Shown here: positions 5,269-13,346 of the stretch, piece after piece | Position numbering within the stretch: position 1 is the first letter of the stretch | Layout of the letters: each line of letters starts with the position of its first letter | NCBI GenBank assembly: GCA_009786295.1 | Contig: WQTN01000130.1 | Coordinates: 1 to 15,976 of the forward strand | Direction: 5' to 3' | Length of the DNA: 15,976 nt | Origin: Methanomassiliicoccaceae archaeon | GTDB lineage: Archaea > Thermoplasmatota > Thermoplasmata > Methanomassiliicoccales > Methanomethylophilaceae | The notes under the pieces: generated by a model | What the model was told of the DNA's origin: nothing | What the model saw: the letters and a program-made list of their open reading frames with translations, nothing else | Database searches by the model: none | Position numbers and translations under genes: made by a program

Positions 5269-6447
5269 ATGGAAGAAGTTGTAATACTCAGCGCAGCGAG
5301 GACTGCGATAGGCAAATACGGTAAAGCGCTCAATGGCATCAAAGCGACAGAGCTCGGCGCTGTAGCTATCGCCGAAGCTGTGAAAAGAGCGAATTTAACG
5401 CCGGCCGACATTGAAGAATGCATAATGGGGAACGTCATTTCGACAGGCCTCGGGCAGAACCCCGCCAGGCAGGCGGCGGTCGGAGCGGGTCTTCCTCTTG
5501 AGATAGGATCATACACCCTGAACGATGTCTGCGGTTCGGGTCTGAAAGCAGTAATGAATGCGGCTGACGCCATCAAAGCAGGCGAATACAGCATCATCGC
5601 TGCAGGCGGGATGGAGAGCATGAGCAACGCCCCGTACCACCTTAACGGTGCCAGATGGGGACTGACAATGAACGATAAGCCCATCACGGACACAATGGTA
5701 CATGACGGCCTCTGGGACATCTTCAACAACCAGCACATGGGGAACACCGGAGAGATAATCGCGGAGAGATTCGGTATCACAAGACAGGATGCGGATCAGA
5801 TGTCGGTCGACAGCAATGTCAAGGCGGCTGCCGCGCAGGCAGCCGGTAAATTCAAAAAAGAGATCGTTCCGTTCATCGTCAAGTCCAAGAAAGGAGATGT
5901 CGTCTTTGAGGCCGACGAGGGGGTCAGAGGCGACACCACGCTGGAAGTACTGTCAAAACTGAAACCCGCATTCAAGAAAGACGGGATAGTGACCGCAGGC
6001 AACTCCTCTCAGCTGAGCGACGGCGGCGCAGCGGTGATCGTGGCAGCAAGATCCTGGGCAGAGAAGCACGGCCTGAAGCCGATCGCAAGCATAACCGCCT
6101 ATGGGGAGAGAGGAATGGCGCCGGAGCATGTAATGGAGGCGCCGATACCGACCACCGAGCACGTTCTCAAGAAAGCGAAGATGACAATAAAAGACATCGA
6201 TCTCTTTGAGCACAACGAGGCCTTTGCGACCGCATCCTGCGCGGTAAAGAAAGCGCTGAAAGTTCCGGATGAGAAATTCAACGTGAACGGCGGAGCGGTG
6301 GCCCTAGGACACCCTATCGGCTGTTCCGGGGCGCGTGTATTGACAACACTGGTATATGCGATGCACGACCGCCGGAAGGAGACAGGCCTGTGCACCCTCT
6401 GCCTTGGCGGTGGGAACGCAGTAACGATGATAGTGCGCAGAGAATGA
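5269..6447 (+). CDS. Acetyl-CoA C-acetyltransferase (thiolase), bacterial-type
   Basis: This is a full-length thiolase of 392 residues from ATG 5269 (396 from ATG 5257). The later start is preferred because family members begin MEEVVILSAART and a TATA box lies at 5234. Counted from 5257, the nucleophile is C92 in NDVCGSGLKA, NEAFA is at 320-324, the catalytic histidine is H352 in GHPIGCSGAR, and the second catalytic cysteine is C382 in CLGGGNA. The protein condenses two acetyl-CoA to acetoacetyl-CoA, or splits 3-ketoacyl-CoA. The motifs are those of the AtoB/PhaA class common in bacteria. The usual archaeal mevalonate thiolase is a different clade, normally next to HMG-CoA synthase and a DUF35 protein, neither of which is here. 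It stands alone between tiaS and an M20 gene, so its pathway (mevalonate, butyrate-like or fatty-acid metabolism) cannot be read from context. Confidence 0.9.
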   Translation: MEEVVILSAARTAIGKYGKALNGIKATELGAVAIAEAVKRANLTPADIEECIMGNVISTGLGQNPARQAAVGAGLPLEIGSYTLNDVCGSGLKAVMNAADAIKAGEYSIIAAGGMESMSNAPYHLNGARWGLTMNDKPITDTMVHDGLWDIFNNQHMGNTGEIIAERFGITRQDADQMSVDSNVKAAAAQAAGKFKKEIVPFIVKSKKGDVVFEADEGVRGDTTLEVLSKLKPAFKKDGIVTAGNSSQLSDGGAAVIVAARSWAEKHGLKPIASITAYGERGMAPEHVMEAPIPTTEHVLKKAKMTIKDIDLFEHNEAFATASCAVKKALKVPDEKFNVNGGAVALGHPIGCSGARVLTTLVYAMHDRRKETGLCTLCLGGGNAVTMIVRRE

Positions 6448-6480
6448 GCTTTCAGGCGCAGCAGTAAACCTTTTGCAATC

Positions 6481-6511
6481 TTATTTTTGTTTTTTCTATA
6501 GTAAATATATT
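6481..6511 (+). promoter_or_regulatory. T-rich thiolase terminator and M20 gene promoter
   Basis: T runs at 6484-6488 and 6490-6495 lie about 35 bases after the thiolase stop and suit archaeal intrinsic termination. They are followed at once by the TATA-like CTATAGTAAATATATT (6496-6511). Its spacing places the transcript start near 6523-6533, close to the ATG at 6530. Confidence 0.45.
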
Positions 6512-6529
6512 ATGAGTCCCCGACAATCC

Positions 6530-7756
6530 ATGAGCATGGAGCTGGAGCAGATCCTTGAAAAGATAGAAGGGTCCAGAGAGGACATGGTGCGGGTTATGTC
6601 AGAGATGATACGCATCCCGGCCCTCGCTCCGGTGAACGGCGGTAAAGGTGAAGGCAAAAGGGCGGACATGCTCGCCGGATGCCTGGAAGGTTATGACAGC
6701 ATCATTCGTGTTGACGCGCGGGACGATCTTGACCCGAGCGTCATAAGGCCCAATATACTCGCAAAGAAGAACGGCAAAGGAAAGGGAACGGTCTGGATCG
6801 TTGCCCACACCGACACGGTCCCGGCAGATGACATTCAGGACTGGGACACAGACCCGTTCGAAGCGGTCGTCAAAGACGGCAGGATATACGGACGCGGCAC
6901 GGAGGACAACGGCCAAGCGGTGATATCTTCGATGTTTGCTTCCAAGTTCATTCCCAAAGAGATGCTGTCAAAAAGATCGATTGGGATAGCGTATGTCGCC
7001 GACGAGGAGACATCAAGCAAGATGGGGATCGAGTACCTGATCAAAAAAGGGCATTTTTCGAAGGACGATGTGTTCATCGTGCCTGATTGGGGGACCCCGA
7101 AAGGAGAACTTATCGACGTGGCGGAGAAGAACCTGATATGGCTGCAGTTCAATGTTATCGGAAGGACCACACATGGCTCAACACCGGACAAAGGGATCAA
7201 TGCATTCAGGGTCGGCAACGAACTCCTCATAGATCTCCTGGCGGAATTCGGAAAGGAGTTCCCGAAGGAGAATGAATTATTCATCCCTAAAAAGTCCACA
7301 TTCGAGCCTACGAAATCTCCTGGCACAGTGACGAACGTGAACACCATACCCGGGAATTTCGAGTTCTCCATGGACATAAGGACAGTCCCGGAATACCATC
7401 CCGATGAGGTCGTCGCAGTCGCTGAGCGCATTGCGAAAAAACACGAGTCCAGAACAGGGGCGAAGATAACAATCACACAGATACAGAGCCACATCTCAGG
7501 TAAGGTGTCTTCTACAGAGGGAGATGTCTTCGAGGCGTTGATGGATTCGATAACATCGGTCACAGGGAAGAGACCCAGGCCGGTCGGGGTGGGCGGCGCG
7601 ACCTGTGCGAATTTCTTCAGAGAGGAAGGATACGATGCGTATGTTTGGCAGCATGGCGGAGGCACCCTTCACCGTCCGAACGAACACGTTGTCATAGACA
7701 ACATGGTGATAGACGCAAAGGTCTTCGCGTCACTCTTTTACAAACTGTGCGTATGA
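6530..7756 (+). CDS. M20-family metallohydrolase (ArgE/DapE/dipeptidase type)
   Basis: The product is 408 residues from ATG 6530. ATG 6512 and the earlier TTG 6473 are possible but would lie upstream of the transcript start predicted from the TATA region. Di-zinc peptidase motifs are present: AHTDTVP with H93 and D95, GRGTEDNGQ with bridging D126, ADEET with catalytic E159 and ligand E160, PDWG with D186, and LHRPNEH with H381. The dimerisation (lid) domain shows GRTTHGSTP with H215 (about 196-305). All expected metal and catalytic residues remain, so the enzyme should be active. Members hydrolyse N-acyl amino acids, succinyl-diaminopimelate or dipeptides, and the substrate cannot be told from sequence. 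No lysine or arginine biosynthesis gene is nearby. It is cytosolic, with no signal peptide. It ends seven bases from the convergent ftsY. Confidence 0.85.
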   Translation: MSMELEQILEKIEGSREDMVRVMSEMIRIPALAPVNGGKGEGKRADMLAGCLEGYDSIIRVDARDDLDPSVIRPNILAKKNGKGKGTVWIVAHTDTVPADDIQDWDTDPFEAVVKDGRIYGRGTEDNGQAVISSMFASKFIPKEMLSKRSIGIAYVADEETSSKMGIEYLIKKGHFSKDDVFIVPDWGTPKGELIDVAEKNLIWLQFNVIGRTTHGSTPDKGINAFRVGNELLIDLLAEFGKEFPKENELFIPKKSTFEPTKSPGTVTNVNTIPGNFEFSMDIRTVPEYHPDEVVAVAERIAKKHESRTGAKITITQIQSHISGKVSSTEGDVFEALMDSITSVTGKRPRPVGVGGATCANFFREEGYDAYVWQHGGGTLHRPNEHVVIDNMVIDAKVFASLFYKLCV

Positions 7757-7763
7757 TGCGCTT

Positions 7764-8912
7764 TCATTCAAAAAGGCGCTCGAGCATCCAGTTCGAATCA
7801 AAGACCTGAAGGTCATCATATTCCTGGCCGTCCGACACGAAGGCAATGGGTTTGCCGATTGTATGTGCGATCGAGAGTGCGGCGCCGCCTTTGGCATCGG
7901 TATCTATCTTTGTAAGAATGATGGCATCAATCCCTATCGCGGCATCGAACACTTTGGCCTGCTCAATGGCATCGTTGCCGGCCAAAGCGTCCCCGACGAA
8001 TATCTTCAACGCGGGCTTTGAGACCCTGGCTATCTTCTTCATCTCATCAATCAGGTTGCTGTTGGTCTGCATGCGGCCCGCCGTATCTAAAAGGACCGCA
8101 TCTTTCTTTTTGGATCTTGCATGTTCTATCGCATCGAAGGCGACAGCAGACGGATCGGCATCCTGTTCTTGCTTGACTATCTTTACTCCGACCCTTTCGG
8201 CATGGATGCTCAGCTGCTCTATCGCTCCGGCCCGGAAAGTATCGCACGCAGCGATCACAACGCTTTTCTCATTATCTTTCAGCCTTTTCGCTATCTTTGC
8301 GATGGTCGTCGTTTTTCCGGTCCCGTTGATGCCGACGAACATCATTACGACGGGCCTTTCCTGTTTATCCACCCATTCGTCGAAATTGAACTCATTGACC
8401 TTCAGAACACTCCTTACGGATTCCATGACTGCGGTTCTGACGACCTCTTCCAAAGTGTACTGCCTGCCGTATTTCTTGTTCACAAGGTTGTCCCGGACCC
8501 CCAAAATAATATCCTGTACGACGGGGTATGCGACATCTGACTCCAAAAGAATGACCTCCAGCTCATCCAAGAGATCATCGAGCGGATCCTCTTTGATCCT
8601 CTTTCCCGAATCGCCGACCATCTTGCCGGCTTCCGCGACTTCTTTATTTTTGGCTGCCGGTTTCTGCTGCTTGTTGCGTTTCAGCCACTCTTTTCTGGAG
8701 ACGGGCTTCTCTTCTTCTTCGGGGGCAGGAACCGTTTCGGTCTTTGCTGCAACAGGGATCTCTTTCTTTACGGGTTCTTCCACCGAAGGATCCACGATTG
8801 TTTTTTCTTCGGCGGCATCTGTTTCCTGAGAGCCTTCATAGACCTTTTCGGCATCCAGCTGGGATGATTTATTCAGAATGTTCTTAAGTTTGGACTTCAG
8901 AGAATCGAACAT
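7764..8912 (-). CDS. ftsY: Signal recognition particle receptor FtsY
   Basis: The 382-residue SRP receptor GTPase docks ribosome-SRP complexes at the membrane for co-translational insertion. A variable, acidic N-terminal region (1-110, with a run of glutamates at 65-68) precedes the N domain (about 110-185). The G domain has G1 GINGTGKTTT (194-203), DTFRAGA (224-230), DTAGR (276-280), TKID (334-337) and a following GGAALS segment, closing with the usual C-terminal helix. It has the FtsY rather than SRP54 layout, because the methionine-rich M domain is absent. The ATG at 8912 starts seven bases after the pfdA stop, so translation is probably coupled. Together with rpl18a and pfdA it forms a cluster conserved in many euryarchaea. 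Partners are Ffh/SRP54 and the SecYE translocon, encoded elsewhere. Confidence 0.96.
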   Translation of the reverse strand: MFDSLKSKLKNILNKSSQLDAEKVYEGSQETDAAEEKTIVDPSVEEPVKKEIPVAAKTETVPAPEEEEKPVSRKEWLKRNKQQKPAAKNKEVAEAGKMVGDSGKRIKEDPLDDLLDELEVILLESDVAYPVVQDIILGVRDNLVNKKYGRQYTLEEVVRTAVMESVRSVLKVNEFNFDEWVDKQERPVVMMFVGINGTGKTTTIAKIAKRLKDNEKSVVIAACDTFRAGAIEQLSIHAERVGVKIVKQEQDADPSAVAFDAIEHARSKKKDAVLLDTAGRMQTNSNLIDEMKKIARVSKPALKIFVGDALAGNDAIEQAKVFDAAIGIDAIILTKIDTDAKGGAALSIAHTIGKPIAFVSDGQEYDDLQVFDSNWMLERLFE

Positions 8913-8919
8913 GTGCAGC

Positions 8920-9351
8920 TCACTGCAGTGATTGCTGTCTGTATTGATATTCGTTCTGGACCGCTGCCGAAAGTTCTGCGGCCATTTTCTCTATCTCGCC
9001 GAGCGCGCCGGCAGCTTCTCTGATGGCCTTTGTGAGCTCGCTCACATGTACGTCCATGAACTCTACGGCCTCTCCCAGATCTTTTTCTGTCGACAGCCTG
9101 TTCCCGATACCGACGATCACTGTCTTCTTTCCTGTTACCTTTGCTGGTATGAATGAAGATGCACCGACGGGGACCAGGATATCATCGCCCTCTTTTGCGT
9201 TGGCGAGCGCCTTGAATGTCTCGCGCGCCCTGGTCGTGTCCTCAAGGGAGACCTGAAGAAGTCTGATCTGTCTGTTCAGAGCGTCCAGCTGGGCATCGTA
9301 GGTCTCAAGGACCGCCATTGCCTGACGGAGCTCATTCTCTTCCATTTTCAT
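8920..9351 (-). CDS. pfdA: Prefoldin subunit alpha
   Basis: This 143-residue subunit of the archaeal prefoldin hexamer (two alpha, four beta) captures unfolded proteins and passes them to the thermosome. It shows the expected plan: an N-terminal coiled-coil helix (about 5-50), a central beta-hairpin region carrying DDILVPVGASSFIPAKV (56-72) and KKTVIVGIGN (74-83), and a C-terminal coiled coil (about 90-135). The phrase LVPVGASSFIPAKV is a hallmark of the alpha class. The ATG (9351) overlaps the rpl18a stop in an ATGA, so the two are translationally coupled. ATG 9345 is a possible alternative. ftsY follows after seven bases. Confidence 0.95.
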   Translation of the reverse strand: MKMEENELRQAMAVLETYDAQLDALNRQIRLLQVSLEDTTRARETFKALANAKEGDDILVPVGASSFIPAKVTGKKTVIVGIGNRLSTEKDLGEAVEFMDVHVSELTKAIREAAGALGEIEKMAAELSAAVQNEYQYRQQSLQ

Positions 9352-9572
9352 GCCCCGACTTCGTACTTCACAACAGGGTTCGTGATCTGATCCAGAGAGA
9401 GCTCGGTCACTTCTGTGATCTCTATCTCTCTCCTTTTGAGCCTGTGCTTGCTGCCGAGAAGTGACAAGGTCTTCTCCCTTACTGCTTCCTCGTCCTCCGC
9501 GGAAACCTCAATGGAGAAAGGCTGTCTCTTCCTCGGGTCAGCGTATGAACCTGCCACACGGAATGCTTTCAT
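9348..9572 (-). CDS. rpl18a: Large-subunit ribosomal protein LX (L18ae family)
   Basis: From ATG 9572 the product is 74 residues, beginning MKAFRVAGSY and running through PFSIEVSAEDEEAVREKTLSLLG to a terminal region with KRREIEITEV. This is the compact archaeal LX/L20a protein, about half a eukaryotic L18a, bound to 23S rRNA. The start is taken at 9572 rather than 9590 for two reasons: archaeal homologues begin MKAFRV, and the TATA element (TTTATTAA, about 9602-9595) lies 26 bases upstream, giving a leaderless message. It heads the operon with pfdA and ftsY and overlaps pfdA by four bases. In many euryarchaea rpl39e, rpl31e and tif6 sit just upstream; here an ABC exporter operon occupies that place. 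Confidence 0.9.
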   Translation of the reverse strand: MKAFRVAGSYADPRKRQPFSIEVSAEDEEAVREKTLSLLGSKHRLKRREIEITEVTELSLDQITNPVVKYEVGA

Positions 9573-9591
9573 GACAGTCGGGAGTTGCATT

Positions 9592-9605
9592 AAATTAATA
9601 AATGT
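9592..9605 (-). promoter_or_regulatory. Promoter of the rpl18a-pfdA-ftsY operon
   Basis: On the minus strand, ACATTTATTAATTT runs from 9605 to 9592. The TATA centre near 9599 puts the start of transcription at about 9573, the first base of the chosen rpl18a codon within error. The same AT-rich block, read on the plus strand, could also serve a divergent transcript starting near 9622. Confidence 0.55.
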
Positions 9606-9625
9606 TTAGGTCACGAAACGCTTCT

Positions 9626-9716
9626 GCCGTCGCATACGGCTCTGCGGGAGCAATATCGGACCCTTCGTGCGGACCGGCCATTTGGTCTGCCTCCGAAGAA
9701 CATCCGAAATGCTCCC
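9626..9716 (+). other. Tandem hairpins: candidate structured RNA or palindromic element
   Basis: This gene-free stretch holds two adjacent inverted repeats. First, GCCGT (9626-9630) pairs with ACGGC (9636-9640) around CGCAT. Second, a long nested hairpin spans 9646-9716: GGGAGCA/TGCTCCC (7 pairs), TCGGA/TCCGA (9656-9660 with 9703-9707), CTTCG/CGAAG (9663-9667 with 9694-9698) and GCGGACC/GGTCTGC (9669-9675 with 9684-9690, one G-T wobble), closed by an 8-base loop. That is about 24 pairs in 71 bases. Read on the plus strand the wobble is G-U; on the minus strand it becomes an A-C mismatch, so the plus-strand RNA folds slightly better. A T run (9728-9732) follows and a plus-strand TATA-like block precedes (about 9592-9604). 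It lacks tRNA and 5S features. It could instead be 3' UTR structure of the ABC operon or a mobile palindrome. Confidence 0.45.
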
Positions 9717-9730
9717 GTGCCTTGTGGTTT

Positions 9731-11560
9731 TTATGCAGCCGCCTCAAACTGGCTATTGTAGAGTTCGGCATAGAATCCATTCTGCATGAGCAGTTCTGAA
9801 TGTGTGCCGCTCTCGACGATGTCTCCGTCCCTTATCACGAGGATCTTGTCGGCGTTCTTGATCGTTGACAGCCTGTGTGCGATGATGAACGAGGTCCTGC
9901 CCTTTGCCAGAACGTCCATGGCCTCCTGCACAATGTGCTCTGTGCGTGTGTCCACAGAGCTGGTGGCCTCATCAAGGATCAGCAGCGGCGAGTCCTTGAT
10001 GATGGCGCGTGCAATGGTCAGCAGCTGTTTTTGCCCCTCGGACAGGCTGGCATCGTCGTTCAGCATGGTATCGTACCCCATCGGCAGCGTCTGTATGAAG
10101 TGGTGCAGTCCCACTGCTTTGCATGCGGAGATCACATCCTCATCCGAAACGTTCTGTTTCGAGTAGACGATGTTCTCTTTGATCGTGCCGTCAAACAGCC
10201 ACGTATCCTGCAGAACCACGCAGAACTGATTGTGCACATCCTCACGTGTGACTTCGGTGGTACGTACGCCGTCGAGCAATATCTCGCCGCCGTCGAGTTC
10301 GTAGAACCTCATCAGAAGATTGACAAGCGTGGTCTTTCCGGCGCCGGTCGGGCCGACGATGGCGATCTTCTCTCCAGCTTTCACCTTTGCCGAGAAGTTG
10401 TGGATGACTATCTTTTCCGGATCGTAACCGAATTTGACGTTCCTGAACTCCACATCGCCTTTCACGTCGGTGATGCGCTTCAGTTTATGGCTTTCGTCCT
10501 CTGCCTCTTTCTCGTCAACGAATTCAAAGATACGCTCGCTTGCAGCTGCAGTCCTCTGCAGGCTGGTCATCGCCTGCCCGAGGTCTGTAAGCGGCTGCAT
10601 GAACAGCCTGACGTACAGTATGAATGAGATGATCACTCCGGCAGATATTGTGTTGTTTATTGTCAGTATTGCGCCGACGATGCACACCATCACATATCCG
10701 AAGTTGCCCACGAACGACATGATCGGGAACATCAGCCCGGAGAAGAACTGAGATTTCCATCCGCTGGTGTACAGCCTGTTGTTTATCTCCTCGAACTTCT
10801 TTTTGAATTCATTGCCGCTGTTGTATGCCTTGATCAGGGTATGTCCTGTGTATGCTTCCTCCACAAGGCCGTTGCAATTGCCAAGATCTTTCTGCTGTTC
10901 TGCAAAGTACTTCTGAGATGCCCGTATTATGACGAACATAAGCGCGAATCCTACCAGGGTGGAGGCAATGGCCGTGACCGCCATGATCCAGCTGGTGTAA
11001 AACATCATTATAACGGAGCCGACCAGCATTGCTATGGCCGCCATGATCGTGGCAAGACTCTGGTTCAGGGTCTGACCGATGGTATCCGCATCATTGGTCA
11101 TGCGGCTCAGAACATCGCCGTAGCTTACTTTGTTGAAATATCGGAACGGCAGACGGTTGATCTTGCGAGTGATGTCCGTCCTCATTTCTCGGGAGATCTC
11201 CTGCGAGACAGATGCTACGATCCATCTCTGGATGAAAGTCAAAACCGAGTAACCGATATACAAACAGACCAATAATAAGCAGATCGTAGTTATGGAATGC
11301 ATATCCAAAGGCAGTCCTGCCACCGCCTCGAAGAGTTTAGTGGAAATCTCGCCTATCTGGTTAGGGGCATATACGTTGAATGCCACCCCGATCGCCGTTG
11401 CGATCATTGCAACAATAATGGCGGTCGTGTGCGACTTGCCATATTTTATGAGCCTTATCAAGGTCTTTTTGAATTCTTTCGGTTTTTCAGCAGGCTGACC
11501 CATGCCCACGTGCCTGTCTGTGTGCTTCTGCTGCCTTCCGTGGGTCTCTTCATCGCTCAT
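9731..11560 (-). CDS. ABC exporter half-transporter, catalytic-site subunit of a heterodimer
   Basis: The 609-residue protein fuses a six-helix exporter membrane domain (about 45-345) to an ATPase domain (about 370-600). Motifs are Walker A GPTGAGKTT (403-411), Q-loop Q451, signature LSEGQ (506-510), Walker B LLILDE with catalytic E531, D-loop SSVD (534-537) and switch H562. The catalytic residues are canonical, but the signature has E for G. In a head-to-tail dimer this protein would supply the working Walker side of the active site and the altered signature of the inactive site. This pairs it with the next gene, as in TM287/TM288 or LmrCD. A hydrophilic N-terminal tail (1-40) contains several His and Gln. 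It starts within the stop of its partner (ATGA overlap). It probably exports drugs, lipids or peptides; the substrate is unknown. Confidence 0.9.
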   Translation of the reverse strand: MSDEETHGRQQKHTDRHVGMGQPAEKPKEFKKTLIRLIKYGKSHTTAIIVAMIATAIGVAFNVYAPNQIGEISTKLFEAVAGLPLDMHSITTICLLLVCLYIGYSVLTFIQRWIVASVSQEISREMRTDITRKINRLPFRYFNKVSYGDVLSRMTNDADTIGQTLNQSLATIMAAIAMLVGSVIMMFYTSWIMAVTAIASTLVGFALMFVIIRASQKYFAEQQKDLGNCNGLVEEAYTGHTLIKAYNSGNEFKKKFEEINNRLYTSGWKSQFFSGLMFPIMSFVGNFGYVMVCIVGAILTINNTISAGVIISFILYVRLFMQPLTDLGQAMTSLQRTAAASERIFEFVDEKEAEDESHKLKRITDVKGDVEFRNVKFGYDPEKIVIHNFSAKVKAGEKIAIVGPTGAGKTTLVNLLMRFYELDGGEILLDGVRTTEVTREDVHNQFCVVLQDTWLFDGTIKENIVYSKQNVSDEDVISACKAVGLHHFIQTLPMGYDTMLNDDASLSEGQKQLLTIARAIIKDSPLLILDEATSSVDTRTEHIVQEAMDVLAKGRTSFIIAHRLSTIKNADKILVIRDGDIVESGTHSELLMQNGFYAELYNSQFEAAA

Positions 11561-13320
11561 ATTGCCAACTCCTCTTCGCTTAGCTGAGATACGGCGATCT
11601 CCTTGTACGTGCTGCAGGTCCTGAGGAGCTCTCTGTGGTTCCCGATCCCTACAACCCTGCCTTCGTCAAGTACGACTATCTTATCGGCATCCATGATGGT
11701 GCCGATGCGCTGAGCCACGATCATGCTCGTAACTCCCTTCGTCTCTTTTTTCAGAACGGATCTGAGGACACGGTCGGTCTTGTAGTCGAGAGCAGAAAAA
11801 CTGTCATCAAAGATGTATATCTCCGGTTTTCTGCATATTGCTCTCGCAATCGAGATACGCTGTTTCTGGCCGCCGGAAAGGTTCTTGCCTCCGCGCGATA
11901 TGTTCGCATCATATCCGCCATCCATTTTTTCAACAAAGTCCTTTCCCTGAGCGATCCTCACGGCAGTCCTGATGTCCTCTTCGGTCGCAGGCTCCCCGCC
12001 GTTGTCGCCGAACGTCACGTTCGACGCGATGGTCCCGGAGAACAGGATGCTTTTCTGAGGTATGTATCCGATCTTATTGTAGAGCGATGCCAGCTTGTAT
12101 TCCCGAACATCCACTCCGTCAATGAGGACCGATCCTTCGGTCACATCATAGAATCTTGGAACAAGGTTTATGAGTGTGCTCTTCCCGCTCCCTGTAGAGC
12201 CTATGAATGCGATAGTCTCGCCCTGTTTGGCAGTGAAACTGACATCTTTCAGAACATAATCTGCGGCACCCGGATATTTGAAGCTCACATTCCTGAACTC
12301 TACATCCCCTTTCAGATCACTGCTGGATTCTTCCACACTCCCGTCTTTGATAGACGGTTCGGTGTTGATCACCTCATATATGCGCCTCGCCGCCACCTGT
12401 GCCCTGGGCATGAATATGAAAAGCATCGCTATCAGCATTATCGCAAGCATTACCAGCATGACATACGACGAGAATTCTATCGTGCTTCCTAAAAGTGCTG
12501 CGGCTTCAGCAGATGCTCCGGCGTTGCTGATCAGTATTGCGCCTATCCAATACACGGCAAGGACCAGCGCGCTCATGATAAAGGTGACAAAGGGGAACAT
12601 CGCCGCCATGGCGTGCGATGTGTAAAGCTGTGTGTCGATCAGTTCATCGTTCGCTTTTTCAAACTTGGATTCCTGATAGGCTTCTGCGTTGTATGCACGG
12701 ATGACCGAAAGTCCGGAGAGGTTCTCCCTTGTTATCCTGTTGACATTGTCTGTCAAGGACTGCATTTTCTTGAACTTTGGGACAACCAGTACTATCACAA
12801 CAGCGAACAACGAGAAAATGCCGATCAGTGCGGCAGCCGTGATGATCGTCCATTCGATATGCCCGCCGGAGATTCTGGCGAATGCCCACACTGCGAGCAT
12901 CGGCGCATAGATTATGAGCTGCAGCCCCATAGTGAGGACCATCTGCACCTGTGTCACGTCATTCGTTGAACGCGTGATCAGGCTGGCAATCGAGAATTTG
13001 TTTATGTCGCCCATCGAGAAGGATTCGACCCTGTCGAACATCATGCCTCTGACCCTCTTACATAGCGACGTGGCCACCTTAGAGGCAATAAAGCATATTA
13101 TGAAGACAGTGATCAGGCTTCCAAGCGCGCACAGCAGCATATCAAGCCCAAGATTGTATACTTCTTGCAGCGGACCGTTCGTTATGTACCCGTTTGCGGT
13201 CATATTGAACATATCCTGAGGTATCCTGAGGTTAAACCAGACCTGGAATACATTGAGGATGCCGATCACGACAATCAGTCCCCATTCTTTCCAGCTTAAG
13301 TATTTGAGAATATTATTCAT
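11557..13320 (-). CDS. ABC exporter half-transporter, degenerate-site subunit of a heterodimer
   Basis: This 587-residue exporter half has membrane helices over about 12-310 and an ATPase domain over about 338-575. Walker A GSTGSGKST (374-382), Q422 and a canonical signature LSGGQ (481-485) are intact. The catalytic glutamate is replaced by D506 (IYIFDD, 501-506) and the switch histidine by Q537 (VAQR). The protein can therefore bind ATP but should hydrolyse it poorly at its own Walker site, the known pattern of the non-catalytic half in heterodimeric exporters. Its good signature completes the active site of the partner downstream, with which it overlaps by four bases. The ATG at 13320 is chosen because homology to the membrane domain begins there; an open frame continuing to 13659 runs antiphase through marR. 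AGGA lies about ten bases upstream. marR ends 26 bases before. Confidence 0.9.
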   Translation of the reverse strand: MNNILKYLSWKEWGLIVVIGILNVFQVWFNLRIPQDMFNMTANGYITNGPLQEVYNLGLDMLLCALGSLITVFIICFIASKVATSLCKRVRGMMFDRVESFSMGDINKFSIASLITRSTNDVTQVQMVLTMGLQLIIYAPMLAVWAFARISGGHIEWTIITAAALIGIFSLFAVVIVLVVPKFKKMQSLTDNVNRITRENLSGLSVIRAYNAEAYQESKFEKANDELIDTQLYTSHAMAAMFPFVTFIMSALVLAVYWIGAILISNAGASAEAAALLGSTIEFSSYVMLVMLAIMLIAMLFIFMPRAQVAARRIYEVINTEPSIKDGSVEESSSDLKGDVEFRNVSFKYPGAADYVLKDVSFTAKQGETIAFIGSTGSGKSTLINLVPRFYDVTEGSVLIDGVDVREYKLASLYNKIGYIPQKSILFSGTIASNVTFGDNGGEPATEEDIRTAVRIAQGKDFVEKMDGGYDANISRGGKNLSGGQKQRISIARAICRKPEIYIFDDSFSALDYKTDRVLRSVLKKETKGVTSMIVAQRIGTIMDADKIVVLDEGRVVGIGNHRELLRTCSTYKEIAVSQLSEEELAI

Positions 13321-13346
13321 TTTATCTAATCCTGAGCCATATGTGA

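Noticed and set aside
7846..8829. Long open frame of 327 codons on the plus strand
   Set aside because: It lies antisense to ftsY, is dominated by Ser/Ala/Leu with no domain pattern, and ftsY is certain. It is a coding shadow, as are 6835-7665 (minus), 9875-10627 and 11635-12492 (plus).
9646..9716. tRNA-like 7-base acceptor stem, 71 bases
   Set aside because: No GTTCRA T-loop, no D-loop GG and no anticodon arm; the inner stems are stacked in one rod, not a cloverleaf.
9643..9716. Minus-strand H/ACA guide RNA, with an AGA just after the stem
   Set aside because: The internal loops are too small for a pseudouridylation pocket unless a good stem is opened, and no convincing kink-turn is present.
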